A stretch of DNA of 64,000 nucleotides, from the NCBI GenBank assembly GCA_934667505.1, contig CAKULY010000007.1, positions 19,619 through 83,618 of the forward strand. Reading direction: 5' to 3'. Position 1 is the first letter of the stretch, and each line of letters opens with the position of its first letter. A program made the position numbers and the translations under genes. The stretch is from an uncultured Treponema sp. Lineage in GTDB: Bacteria; Spirochaetota; Spirochaetia; Treponematales; Treponemataceae. The notes below the pieces were generated by a model that saw only the letters and a list, made by a program, of their open reading frames with translations, did not search any database and was not told the origin of the DNA. Below are positions 28,415 to 35,861 of this stretch, piece by piece.

Positions 28415-28426
28415 AACTTGCAAGTT
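28415..28426. promoter_or_regulatory. Perfect palindrome between divergent coaX and hisS
   Basis: AACTTGCAAGTT is a 12-bp perfect palindrome. It covers the positions expected for the -35 boxes of both divergent promoters (17 nt from TATAAT of hisS and from TATAAG of coaX). It is a candidate operator; the binding protein is unknown. Confidence 0.35.
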
Positions 28427-28437
28427 TTTTGTGTTAA

Positions 28438-28443
28438 TATAAT
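28438..28443 (+). promoter_or_regulatory. -10 box of hisS
   Basis: Perfect TATAAT ending 5 nt before the hisS ATG at 28449, with no Shine-Dalgarno between. A consensus -35 is not present at 17 nt (AACTTG there, part of the palindrome). Confidence 0.5.
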
Positions 28444-28448
28444 AGAAT

Positions 28449-29759
28449 ATGAGCGATTTAATTCAACCTAGAGTTCTTAAAGGCTTCCGGGATTTTTTGC
28501 CAGAAGCAGAAATTGGAAGAACAAACCTTACAGAAAAAATTACACAAGTTTACAGATCTTTTGGATTTGTTCCTATTGATACGCCGGTTCTTGAATACAC
28601 AGAAATTCTTTTGCGAAAAAGCAACGGCGAGACAGAAAAGCAGGTTTTCCGCTTTGAGGACAATGGCGGCCGCGATGTTGCGTTGCGTTTTGACCTTACT
28701 GTTCCTTTTGCGCGTTTTACAGCTGAACATAAAAATGAGCTTTATTTTCCGTTCAAACGTTATCATATTGCGAAAGTCTGGCGCGGAGAAAAACCGCAGG
28801 CCGGCCGTTACCGTGAATTTGTCCAGTGTGATATTGATACAGTCGGTTCAGACAGCGCCGCAGCTGATTTTGAGATTCTGAATGTTATGAAGGCGGCTTT
28901 GAACGGAATTGGCGTTGAAAATATTACAATTCACGTGAACCACCGCGGAATTTTTAACCGTTTTCTTGCGAATCTTGGCGTAAGCGAAAAAAGCGAGGAT
29001 ATTCTTCGTTCTGTTGATAAGCTTGCAAAAGTCGGCGAGGAAGAAGTTTTAAAAGAACTGAATGAATTTACCGGCGATGAAAAAAAGGCTGAAAAGATAA
29101 TTGAATACATTTCCAGCAAAGGCACGTTTGAGGAAATCCTTTCAAAGATTGAAGCTCTTGCAGGCGGCGCGGATTCTGACACCCAGCGTATGCGCGACAT
29201 CTACGAAATGATGAAAGCCGCAGGAATCGAAAAAACTTATGTTCTTGACCCAAGCATTACGCGCGGACTCGACTATTACACAGGCGTTGTGTACGAAACT
29301 TTCCTGAATGACCTTCCTTCAATAGGTTCTGTTTGTTCTGGCGGCCGCTACGACAATCTTGCCGGTCTTTACATGAAGGAAAAAGTTCCTGGCGTTGGCG
29401 CTTCAATCGGAATCGACAGGCTTATTGCCGGACTTGAACAGCTCGGTGTTTTCAAGGCTGAAGGAAGTTACCTTGACGCCGAGATTTATTGTCTTGACGC
29501 AAAAAATTCAATTTATTACCAGAAAGTTGCCGCAAAGCTTCGTTCTTTGGGCATAAATGTCGAGGTTTTCCCGGACGCAAAAAAAATGGCTCAGCAATAT
29601 GCGGTAACAACCGCAAAAGGCGTAAAATGGGGAATTATGCTTGGCGAGGATGAAATAAAATCCGGCACAATTTCCTTGAAAAATCTTACAGACCGGGAAA
29701 TCTTGTCCGGTCTTACTGCGGAAAAAGCCGCTGAGATAATAAAAGAATCAAGGGTTTAA
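28449..29759 (+). CDS. hisS: Histidyl-tRNA synthetase
   Basis: Class II synthetase charging tRNA-His. 436 residues. Motif 2 arginine region FRFEDNGGRDVALRFDLTVP, histidine motifs RGLDYYTGVVYE and GGRYDNLAG, and a C-terminal anticodon-binding domain from about 335 are visible. From about the second third onward, codon choice looks noticeably richer in C/G third positions than in flanking genes such as coaX. It is followed by a near-full repeat element. Confidence 0.96.
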   Translation: MSDLIQPRVLKGFRDFLPEAEIGRTNLTEKITQVYRSFGFVPIDTPVLEYTEILLRKSNGETEKQVFRFEDNGGRDVALRFDLTVPFARFTAEHKNELYFPFKRYHIAKVWRGEKPQAGRYREFVQCDIDTVGSDSAAADFEILNVMKAALNGIGVENITIHVNHRGIFNRFLANLGVSEKSEDILRSVDKLAKVGEEEVLKELNEFTGDEKKAEKIIEYISSKGTFEEILSKIEALAGGADSDTQRMRDIYEMMKAAGIEKTYVLDPSITRGLDYYTGVVYETFLNDLPSIGSVCSGGRYDNLAGLYMKEKVPGVGASIGIDRLIAGLEQLGVFKAEGSYLDAEIYCLDAKNSIYYQKVAAKLRSLGINVEVFPDAKKMAQQYAVTTAKGVKWGIMLGEDEIKSGTISLKNLTDREILSGLTAEKAAEIIKESRV

Positions 29760-29780
29760 CAAAAGTTTAATAATATGAAT

Positions 29781-29966
29781 GTCGAGTTTTTTATAAGTTG
29801 TGAAAAAACGCTTTCAGCGACTTTCCAATTTGTTGCAGATGGTTGTGCTCGCACTTCGTTTGGATTGTTTTGGGTTGCAATGCAACCTTAATCGTTCTTA
29901 TCGCACAAAATCTTCACAAATTGTAAATTCGCTTGCGCTTTTGTTCTTTTTTTATAAAAACTAGAC
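29781..29966. repeat. Near-full copy 1 of the ~190-bp GTCGAGTTTTT inverted-repeat element
   Basis: It begins GTCGAGTTTTTTATAA and ends TTTATAAAAACTAGAC, near-perfect terminal inverted repeats. Inside, an arm containing GCGACTTTCCAATTTG can pair with CAAATTGTAAATTCGC, and a small GGTTGCAATGCAACC hairpin sits near the centre. It reads as the reverse complement of the copy at 47994-48192, with high identity across the whole length. No ORF is supported inside it. It occupies most of the 242-bp hisS-cdd gap. Confidence 0.8.
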
Positions 29967-30001
29967 TTTCAAATCTAATTAATAACAAAGCGAGGACGCG
30001 T

Positions 30002-30409
30002 ATGGAAATCTCAGAAACAAATCTTATTGAGAAAGCTATGGAAATGATGAAATTTTCGTATGCGCCATATTCTCACTTTTTTGTTGGAGCCGCGTTGCTT
30101 TCAAAAAGCGGAAAAATTTATGGCGGATGCAATGTTGAAAATTCCGCGTATGGACCTAGCAATTGCGCTGAACGGACAGCAATCTTCAAAGCAGTAAGCG
30201 AAGGCGAGAAAAATTTTGAGGCAATCTGCATTGTTGGCGGAAAAAACGGCAAAGTTGAAGATTTTTGTCCGCCGTGCGGAGTCTGCCGTCAAGTTCTGCG
30301 CGAATTCTGCGCTCCGGATTTTAAGATTATCCTTGCAAAATCAGTTTCTGAATACAAAAATTTCACATTGGCACAACTTCTTCCAGAAAGTTTTTCGCTT
30401 TCAAAATGA
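30002..30409 (+). CDS. cdd: Cytidine deaminase
   Basis: Zinc enzyme converting cytidine/deoxycytidine to uridine/deoxyuridine in pyrimidine salvage. 135 residues, typical of the homotetrameric class. The zinc and catalytic motifs NVENSAYGPSNCAERTAI (Cys and Glu) and PPCGVCRQVLREF (two Cys) are present. The start at 30002 has GAGGA about 8 nt upstream; the frame continues upstream into the repeat element but that extension is rejected. Confidence 0.95.
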   Translation: MEISETNLIEKAMEMMKFSYAPYSHFFVGAALLSKSGKIYGGCNVENSAYGPSNCAERTAIFKAVSEGEKNFEAICIVGGKNGKVEDFCPPCGVCRQVLREFCAPDFKIILAKSVSEYKNFTLAQLLPESFSLSK

Positions 30410-30423
30410 TTGATTAGCCAAAA

Positions 30424-30440
30424 TGCCGAGTTTTTTATAG
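30424..30440. repeat. End fragment of the GTCGAGTTTTT family
   Basis: TGCCGAGTTTTTTATAG directly after the cdd stop resembles the terminus of the dispersed element with one change; no body follows. Confidence 0.35.
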
Positions 30441-30445
30441 CTGCT

Positions 30446-30496
30446 AAAAAAAATCCCGCCGGAACAGAAAAAACTTCCGTTTCGGCGGGATTTTTG
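30446..30496. terminator. Bidirectional terminator between cdd and fba
   Basis: AAAAATCCCGCCGGAA pairs with TTCCGTTTCGGCGGGATTTTT, a GC-rich stem with small internal mismatches, flanked by A and T runs. It serves the convergent cdd (+) and fba (-). Confidence 0.88.
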
Positions 30497-30519
30497 AAAA
30501 TCATCAGCTTTTCAAGCGA

Positions 30520-31386
30520 TTAAGCCTGACCTGCTGAACCGAATGCTTTGCAAAGGTCAATTACTTTTGCAGTGATTGCATCGAAACCTGGTTTAAGCAG
30601 TTTGCGTGGATCGTATCCTTTGCCTTCCTTGTCTTTTCCATCTTCGATGTATTTGCGTGTAGCAGCTGCGAATTCAAGCTGAAGTTCTGTGTTGATGTTT
30701 ACTTTTGAAACACCAAGAGTTACAGCCTTGTGAACCTGGTCAAAAGGAATTCCTGAACCGCCGTGAAGTACAAGCGGTTTTCCGTCTACAGCATTGTTGA
30801 TTTCGCCAAGGCGGTCAAAGTTCAATCCTGCCCAGTTGGCTGGGTAAACGCCGTGGATGTTGCCGATTCCGGCAGCAAGGAAGTCAACTCCAAGAGCAGC
30901 GATTTTCTTGCATTCTTCTGGATCTGCAAGCTCGCCGTTAGAAGCAACGCCGTCTTCAACACCGCCGATTCCGCCAACTTCACATTCAACAGACATTCCT
31001 TTTGCGTGCGCAAGCTCGATGATTTCCTTTGATTTTGCAACGTTTTCGTCAAAGTCAAAGTGCGAGCCGTCGAACATTACAGATGTAAAGCCTGCTTCAA
31101 TAACTTTCTTTGCGCCTTCGTAAGTACCATGGTCAAGGTGAAGGGCTACAGGAACTGTGATTCCCATTGATTCATAAAGATTGTTTACAAGATTTACAAC
31201 TGTCTTGTATCCGCCCATGTATTTTGCCGCGCCTTCAGAAACCTGAATGATAGCCGGTGATTTTGCTTCCTGAATACCAGCAAGAATAGATTTTGTCCAT
31301 TCAAGGTTATTTGTGTTGAATGCAGGAATTGCGTAGTGACCAGCGTGAGCTTTTTTTACCATTTCTACTGCTGAAACCAATGCCAT
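30520..31386 (-). CDS. fba: Class II fructose-bisphosphate aldolase
   Basis: Zinc-dependent aldolase splitting fructose-1,6-bisphosphate in glycolysis. The 288 residues are the short class IIB (GatY/KbaY-like) size rather than the ~350-residue E. coli FbaA type. Visible motifs: HLDHGTYEGAKKVIEAGFTS with zinc His, VECEVGGIGGVEDGV, and VLHGGSGIPFDQVHKAV with another zinc His. GGAGGT lies 8 nt before the ATG. A stem-loop is present in its leader. The flaA pair lies divergently next door. Confidence 0.95.
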   Translation of the reverse strand: MALVSAVEMVKKAHAGHYAIPAFNTNNLEWTKSILAGIQEAKSPAIIQVSEGAAKYMGGYKTVVNLVNNLYESMGITVPVALHLDHGTYEGAKKVIEAGFTSVMFDGSHFDFDENVAKSKEIIELAHAKGMSVECEVGGIGGVEDGVASNGELADPEECKKIAALGVDFLAAGIGNIHGVYPANWAGLNFDRLGEINNAVDGKPLVLHGGSGIPFDQVHKAVTLGVSKVNINTELQLEFAAATRKYIEDGKDKEGKGYDPRKLLKPGFDAITAKVIDLCKAFGSAGQA

Positions 31387-31411
31387 TTTATGACCTCCAA
31401 AATATTTCGAT

Positions 31412-31446
31412 AATCGTGCAACTCATGATCTTGCACGATTTTTTTT
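31412..31446. promoter_or_regulatory. Perfect stem-loop in the fba leader
   Basis: AATCGTGCAA (31412-31421) and TTGCACGATT (31431-31440) form a perfect 10-bp stem with a 9-nt loop, followed on the plus strand by an eight-T run. Read on the fba strand it is a hairpin in the 5' leader, about 25 nt before the start codon, preceded by A8. It could attenuate or protect the fba mRNA, or stop plus-strand transcription; no plus-strand gene ends here. Confidence 0.55.
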
Positions 31447-31586
31447 CTGAAATTCTAAAAGACTTTCAGATTTGATTTAAGGTTTATACAAATCTTAAAT
31501 TTAATTCTTATCTATAATAATTCAAATTAAGGTGAATGTCGAGTTTTAAAATATAACAAATTGATGTATTTGACCGCCTAAACAAT
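31447..31586. other. Gap between divergent fba and flaA
   Basis: AT-rich, no supported gene. It holds one end fragment of the GTCGAGTTTTT family near 31539. The fba promoter must lie here but I could not find a well-spaced pair of hexamers. Confidence 0.4.
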
Positions 31587-31615
31587 TTGACAAACTATTG
31601 CTGTGTAAATATAAT
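31587..31615 (+). promoter_or_regulatory. Perfect-consensus sigma70 promoter of the flaA pair
   Basis: TTGACA at 31587-31592, a 17-nt spacer and TATAAT at 31610-31615: both hexamers and spacing are exact consensus. The transcript would have a leader of about 80 nt containing a 7-bp hairpin (CATTCCG/CGGAATG, 31659-31680), then AAGGAG before the ATG. This differs from the leaderless promoters elsewhere in the window and suits a very abundant protein. Confidence 0.85.
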
Positions 31616-31658
31616 TGTAATAATTATTTTTGCATTTGTTCCGATAATGAATAAGAGG

Positions 31659-31680
31659 CATTCCGCCTGATGTCGGAATG
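31659..31680 (+). promoter_or_regulatory. Hairpin in the flaA leader
   Basis: CATTCCG and CGGAATG form a perfect 7-bp stem with an 8-nt loop, 25 nt before the flaA start. It may stabilise the message or control ribosome loading; this is an inference. Confidence 0.45.
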
Positions 31681-31704
31681 TAATATGTATATAAGGAGTT
31701 TTAC

Positions 31705-32451
31705 ATGAAAAAGGGCTTGAAAGTCTTTGTAAATCTAGCTCTTCTTTTTGTTCTTTGTATTCCGGCATTTAGCCAGCCAAGTTCAAAAAGTCAAGAGACA
31801 TTTTTGATTGATAATTTTGATTCCGAAACGGAATGGTCTTGGACAGTAAATGCTAGCCGTTTTGTTGCTGAAGGTTATCCAAAAATTAGTTATTTTGATG
31901 GTATTCCAAATTCATTAAAAGTTCTAACAAAATCTGATGTTGAACCAAAAGTTTTAGGCGTAAAGGTTGCTTTTAATAGAAAAGGTGATAACTGGATGGA
32001 GATTTTTCCTGTAAAAGACGGAAAAAACTATGAAATCCCTCTTATTGGAAGTGTTCAGCAAATTGACTTTTGGGCTTGGGGCGCAAATTATCTTTACTAC
32101 CTAGAAGTTCTAGTTCGCGATGCAGATGGTCGCGTTCACGTGCTTCCTGCAGGAAACATGAGATTCAATGGCTGGAAAAATATGATTGTTTCTATTCCTG
32201 GTTGGATAAATCAACATTCAAGGCTTCGCTCTGGTCCAAAGAATCTTTCTTTTGTGGGATTTAGGGTTCGTTCAGATTCTGCAGAATTTGTTGACGACTT
32301 TACAATCTATTTTGACAACGTAAAGTATATGACAAATTCCCTTTCTTATATTTATGACGGTTATGAGTTGAAGGATTCTGATTTTAGCAATGCTGAACAG
32401 GGATCTGCGGCTGGAAAAACCAGTGATTCTTCGTCTTCGGAGGCTAAATAA
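31705..32451 (+). CDS. flaA: FlaA-family periplasmic flagellar filament sheath protein (first copy)
   Basis: An exported 248-residue protein of the spirochaete FlaA family, the outer layer around the FlaB core of the periplasmic flagellum. The signal peptide covers about residues 1-24 (VFVNLALLFVLCIPAFSQ). The mature part has the family pattern IDNFDSETEWSWTVNASRF, then strand-rich segments IDFWAWGANYLYYLEVLVRD and VGFRVRSDSAEFVDDF, ending in DNVKYMT and a short Ser/Ala tail. Strong AAGGAG and a perfect promoter precede it. The second copy starts on its stop codon. Confidence 0.87.
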   Translation: MKKGLKVFVNLALLFVLCIPAFSQPSSKSQETFLIDNFDSETEWSWTVNASRFVAEGYPKISYFDGIPNSLKVLTKSDVEPKVLGVKVAFNRKGDNWMEIFPVKDGKNYEIPLIGSVQQIDFWAWGANYLYYLEVLVRDADGRVHVLPAGNMRFNGWKNMIVSIPGWINQHSRLRSGPKNLSFVGFRVRSDSAEFVDDFTIYFDNVKYMTNSLSYIYDGYELKDSDFSNAEQGSAAGKTSDSSSSEAK

Positions 32452-33170
32452 TGAAAAAATACTTTGCTATTGCTTTGGTTGCTCTTTCAGCCGCTTGCAT
32501 TTTTGCACAGAACAGTATTGTTGAGGAACCTAATCCTGAAGTTGTAGGAAACGATTCTGCAATGCAGGCTCTAACAGAAAATTCCTTAGACAAGTTTGAA
32601 AGAGAAGGCTCTTGGAACGTACATATGTCTCCAGACTATGGTGTGATTTCTGCAAGAACTTTTGATGGAAATCCTGCAATGAAAGAGATGCTTCCAGAAG
32701 ATGTTGAAGCTGGCGTAGAGGATAAAAAAGTTCTTGGTGTAAAAGTAGAATTCTTTAAAAGAGGTGTAAACTCTTTTTATATTACTGCGCAGCGTCCTCT
32801 TGCAATTGAAGGGATTACAAAAACAATTTCTCTTTGGGTTTGCGGACGAAATCAAGATCATGACCTTTATGTTCTTGTGGAAGACTATTTTGGACGAAAC
32901 TATGAACTTTACATGGGTTCTTTAGGTTTTAGCGGCTGGAAGAAGTTGACCGCTGTTGTTCCTCCTAGTCCTGATGGAGAACATGGAATTGTCCAGAAAA
33001 GCGCTTACTATGGCGACAAGCCTGGTCTTCGTGTAATCGGTTTTAGAGTTGATTGCAATCCTATGCTCGCTCGTGGAACTTATTATATGTATGTTGACGA
33101 TTTGCGTTGTGTTACTGATGTTTATGACTACATTAACCGCGATTCTGATGATATGGCAGACAACTGGTAA
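32451..33170 (+). CDS. flaA: FlaA-family periplasmic flagellar filament sheath protein (second copy)
   Basis: 239 residues with a signal peptide of about 19 residues (KYFAIALVALSAACIFAQ). It shares the pattern of the upstream gene: a DKFEREGSWNVHMSPDYGV opening, ISLWVCGRNQDHDLYVLVED, FSGWKKLTAVVP and VDDLRCVTDVYDY. The two proteins are clearly diverged paralogues. Translation is coupled (TAATG). A terminator follows the stop. Confidence 0.87.
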   Translation: MKKYFAIALVALSAACIFAQNSIVEEPNPEVVGNDSAMQALTENSLDKFEREGSWNVHMSPDYGVISARTFDGNPAMKEMLPEDVEAGVEDKKVLGVKVEFFKRGVNSFYITAQRPLAIEGITKTISLWVCGRNQDHDLYVLVEDYFGRNYELYMGSLGFSGWKKLTAVVPPSPDGEHGIVQKSAYYGDKPGLRVIGFRVDCNPMLARGTYYMYVDDLRCVTDVYDYINRDSDDMADNW

Positions 33171-33195
33171 TTTTTAATAAGTATAATCTATAATT

Positions 33196-33236
33196 AAGAG
33201 CCGTCTTTTAGTTTTTGCTATTAAGGCGGCTTTTTT
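33196..33236 (+). terminator. Terminator after the flaA pair
   Basis: AAGAGCCGTCTTTTA and TTAAGGCGGCTTTTTT form a stem with one or two G-U pairs followed by a T-run. The T-run reaches the stop of the convergent minus-strand gene. Confidence 0.8.
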
Positions 33237-33954
33237 ATTTACATAATGTATATATTTTTGCGTTTCCTTTCTTTTTGCGGCTTTCAATAATATTCATCTT
33301 TGCATAAAGCCAAATCATAACTCCTGCTTCTTTTGATTCTTTTAAACCAATTTCATTTTTTATGGCGTTTTGAACATCTTTTACAGTAAAATTTTGAGGA
33401 ATGTCTTTTGGAAGAAAATTTAAATAGTCGTTTGCCTGTGAAAAAGTTTGTGTTGAAATTATTTCCTTTAATATTTTATCTGTTTTTATCCAGTTTTTTT
33501 TGAATCTTCTTCTTTTGTTTTCTGATTGAACATTTTCTTTTGTTCTTATTCTTTCTTCAATCGCTTTTACCATTAGAACTTCTAAGCAAAAGTTTTTTTC
33601 TAAAAGAATTGGATAAATTCCTGTTAATTGTTTAAAAAGCGAATAAAGATTTTCTTTTTTTGGACTTTTTCGTTTGTAGATTATTTCGCCTTTTTCATCT
33701 TTTAGCAAAATATATTTTTCAATGACTAAAGGAAAAACTACTTTTATGGGCATTGAGTTTTCCAAAGTGTCTTTTATTTTGGGAAGTAGCTTTGAAAGAT
33801 TTCTAGTTTGAATTTCAATTGCAGAGTTGTTTTTCGTAACGATGTCGTATATGTAGCCATTTAAGTTTACTTCTGTACTTGAACCTTCTTCCAAAGAATA
33901 TATTTTTTTTAAAGTTTTATGCATTGAACTTTCGTTGAAAATGTTTATTCCCAT
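33235..33954 (-). CDS. Unknown protein with a PD-(D/E)XK-like nuclease pattern
   Basis: A 239-residue basic, cytoplasmic protein, start MGINIFNESSMHKTLKKIYS. Residues about 22-55 (VNLNGYIYDIV, then AIEIQTRNLSKLL) show an Asp followed after about ten residues by an E-x-Q/T strand, as in the core of PD-(D/E)XK nucleases; the segments VVFPLVIEKYILL and KRKSPKKENLYSLF follow. I recall similar orphan proteins (a DUF8091-like family) in diverse bacteria but no function. The last 60 residues may be a winged-helix-like region. Not an evident part of a restriction or toxin operon here. Confidence 0.65.
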   Translation of the reverse strand: MGINIFNESSMHKTLKKIYSLEEGSSTEVNLNGYIYDIVTKNNSAIEIQTRNLSKLLPKIKDTLENSMPIKVVFPLVIEKYILLKDEKGEIIYKRKSPKKENLYSLFKQLTGIYPILLEKNFCLEVLMVKAIEERIRTKENVQSENKRRRFKKNWIKTDKILKEIISTQTFSQANDYLNFLPKDIPQNFTVKDVQNAIKNEIGLKESKEAGVMIWLYAKMNIIESRKKKGNAKIYTLCK

Positions 33955-34031
33955 ATATAGCGTACCTATACAACTATGTGCATTTTTTTTATTGTAAAAA
34001 AAATTTTTATTATTTTCGGTATTATTTTGTG

Positions 34032-34059
34032 TTGACTTTAGGAATTTTTTGTATAAAAT
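34032..34059 (+). promoter_or_regulatory. Promoter of the division cluster
   Basis: TTGACT at 34032-34037, a 16-nt spacer and TAAAAT at 34054-34059, just upstream of four MraZ boxes. The transcript would start at about the first box. Confidence 0.55.
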
Positions 34060-34068
34060 AATAAATAA

Positions 34069-34103
34069 GTGGGAAAAAGTGGTAAATTGTGGTAGGTAGT
34101 GGA
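34069..34103 (+). promoter_or_regulatory. MraZ operator: four GTGG boxes at 10-bp period, running into the start codon
   Basis: GTGGG (34069), GTGGT (34079), GTGGT (34089) and GTGGA (34099) are separated by exactly 5 nt, so they recur every 10 bp on one helix face. MraZ is known to bind tandem GTGGG-type repeats with 5-nt spacers upstream of its own gene. Here the fourth box contains the GTG start codon of mraZ itself. Confidence 0.85.
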
Positions 34104-34548
34104 ATTGAATTTGCTTACGGGTGAGTATAAAAATACTTTGGACGAAAAAGGAAGAATCTTATTTCCTTCTAAGCTTCGTTCAGCAATTGCAGGAAATACT
34201 CTTGTCTGCACCCAGGCAATGGATCATTGTCTATGGCTTTTTACGGTTGAAGAATGGGAAAGACTTTCCTCAAAACTTATGGAAAGCTCTTCTCCTTTTA
34301 ATGAACGCAATAGGCTTGTTTTAAGAAGATTTATTGCGCCCGCACAGGAAATTGAATTCGACAAGTCTGGCCGCATTTCAATTCCTCAAAGTCTTCGCGA
34401 GTATGCGACTCTTTCAAAAGATTGCGTGCTGCTTGGAGTTAATAAATATGTAGAATTGTGGGATTTGGATGCCTATAAGTCTTATTTAACTCAAACAGAA
34501 GATTCTTTCCGCAGCGCTGCTGAAGAACTGAACGGAATAAATTTTTAA
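34099..34548 (+). CDS. mraZ: Transcriptional regulator MraZ
   Basis: A 149-residue AbrB-fold DNA-binding protein that represses its own division/cell-wall operon. Two MraZ domains are visible: GEYKNTLDEKGRILFPSKLR near the N-terminus and EFDKSGRISIPQSLREYATL near residue 93. The start is GTG at 34099, part of the operator, and no Shine-Dalgarno precedes it. rsmH follows 9 bp after its stop. Confidence 0.95.
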   Translation: MELNLLTGEYKNTLDEKGRILFPSKLRSAIAGNTLVCTQAMDHCLWLFTVEEWERLSSKLMESSSPFNERNRLVLRRFIAPAQEIEFDKSGRISIPQSLREYATLSKDCVLLGVNKYVELWDLDAYKSYLTQTEDSFRSAAEELNGINF

Positions 34549-34557
34549 AACGTAAGG

Positions 34558-35559
34558 GTGGGAAATTACGTGGAAATAATTCATACTCCAGTTTTGCTGG
34601 AATCTTGTCTTCAATATCTTAGTCCTCTAGGAGAAAAGTATGAAAATTCCGCATGGATGGTTGATTGTACCTTGGGAGAAGGCGGTCATTCAGAAGCTTT
34701 TCTTTTAAAATTTCCTACTCTAAATATTATTGGTATCGATGCAGATTCTGTTATTCAAAGCAGGGCAAAGGAACGTCTTGCAAGATTTGGAAACAGAATG
34801 CATTTTTATAACGGTTGGTTTAATGATTTTCATGAAAACTATCCAGATGAATATCCGAAACCAGATCTGATTCTTTTTGATCTGGGGATTTCGGTATTTC
34901 ATTACGAACGTTCTGGCAGAGGTTTTTCTTTTAGATACGATGAGCCTTTGGATATGAGGTTGGATCCCCAGTCCGAAAATGAGTCTGCTTGCGATATTGT
35001 AAATAATATGAGCGAAGCTGAGCTTGCAAATCTTATCTATCTTTATGGAGAAGAAAAACTTAGCCGCCGTATTGCTCGTGGAATTGTGGAAACAAGGCGC
35101 TTTGGTAAGATTGTTTCGTCAAAAGCTCTTGCAGATATAATTTATTCTGTTGTTCCTGCAAGTTATAGGCATGGGGCAATACATCCGGCAACAAGGACTT
35201 TTCAAGCTCTTAGAATTGCGGTAAACAGTGAGCTTAGGCATATTCCTAAGGCGATTCATAACGCATTTAACAATCTTAATGCGGGCGGAAAACTTGGTGT
35301 AATTACATTCCATTCTCTTGAGGATAGAATTGTAAAAACGTATTTTAAAAATCTTTCTAAGCAGTGTGTTTGTCCTCCAGAAGTTGCTGTTTGCAGATGT
35401 GGCGGAAAACCTTGTGCAGAACTTTTAACAAGGAAGCCTGTTGGTCCTACACAAATGGAATGCAATCAGAATTCTCCATCAAGAAGCGCAAAGCTCAGGG
35501 TTGTAAAAAAATTGCAAAATGCAAGTGAGTATCGTCTTTTGGGAGTAGAGGGATTTTAA
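34558..35559 (+). CDS. rsmH: 16S rRNA m4C1402 methyltransferase
   Basis: It N4-methylates C1402 of 16S rRNA. 333 residues. The SAM site DCTLGEGGHSEAFL (near residue 36), DLILFDLGISVFHYERSGRGFSF, the PATRTFQALRIAVNSEL block and the GVITFHSLEDRIVK motif are diagnostic. The start is GTG at 34558 or, equally possible, GTG at 34570 after AAGGGTGGG. The stop overlaps the next gene (TAATG). Confidence 0.96.
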   Translation: MGNYVEIIHTPVLLESCLQYLSPLGEKYENSAWMVDCTLGEGGHSEAFLLKFPTLNIIGIDADSVIQSRAKERLARFGNRMHFYNGWFNDFHENYPDEYPKPDLILFDLGISVFHYERSGRGFSFRYDEPLDMRLDPQSENESACDIVNNMSEAELANLIYLYGEEKLSRRIARGIVETRRFGKIVSSKALADIIYSVVPASYRHGAIHPATRTFQALRIAVNSELRHIPKAIHNAFNNLNAGGKLGVITFHSLEDRIVKTYFKNLSKQCVCPPEVAVCRCGGKPCAELLTRKPVGPTQMECNQNSPSRSAKLRVVKKLQNASEYRLLGVEGF

Positions 35560-35861
35560 TGAAAGAAAAGAATAAAGAAATATTTTCTAAAATAAGCTTG
35601 TGCGTGCTTGCGTTTCTAATTCCAGCTTTGCTTTTGGCTTACGGTGTTCAAGTTAGGCGATATTCTGAGCTTTCGCGAGAAATTTCGGAATTAGAAACAA
35701 AACAGAAACGCCTAGTTGAACAGAATAAAAAGCTTATAAGCGATATAAGTCTGCTTTCTAGCACAGACAGAATTGAAAATATGGCAGAAAATGAATTAGG
35801 TATGCATAAAGCCGAATCTGAAGATATTGTGCGCGTTGAAATTCCTGGAGAGAAAAAATGA
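35559..35861 (+). CDS. ftsL: FtsL-like division protein
   Basis: 100 residues: short basic N-terminus, one transmembrane helix (residues about 10-30, SLCVLAFLIPALLLAYGV) and a coiled-coil extracytoplasmic part (EISELETKQKRLVEQNKKLI). Sequence conservation of FtsL is weak; the call rests on size, topology and its place between rsmH and murF. Coupled to both neighbours (TAATG upstream, ATGA downstream). Confidence 0.75.
   Translation: MKEKNKEIFSKISLCVLAFLIPALLLAYGVQVRRYSELSREISELETKQKRLVEQNKKLISDISLLSSTDRIENMAENELGMHKAESEDIVRVEIPGEKK

Noticed and set aside
29933-30001. N-terminal extension of cytidine deaminase
   Set aside because: The extension lies in the end of the inverted-repeat element; the ATG at 30002 has GAGGA upstream and gives the normal family length.
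31640-31647. Sigma28-like -10 (TCCGATAA) upstream of flaA
   Set aside because: It matches 7 of 8 bases but has no TAAA box at the right distance, and a perfect sigma70 promoter lies just upstream.
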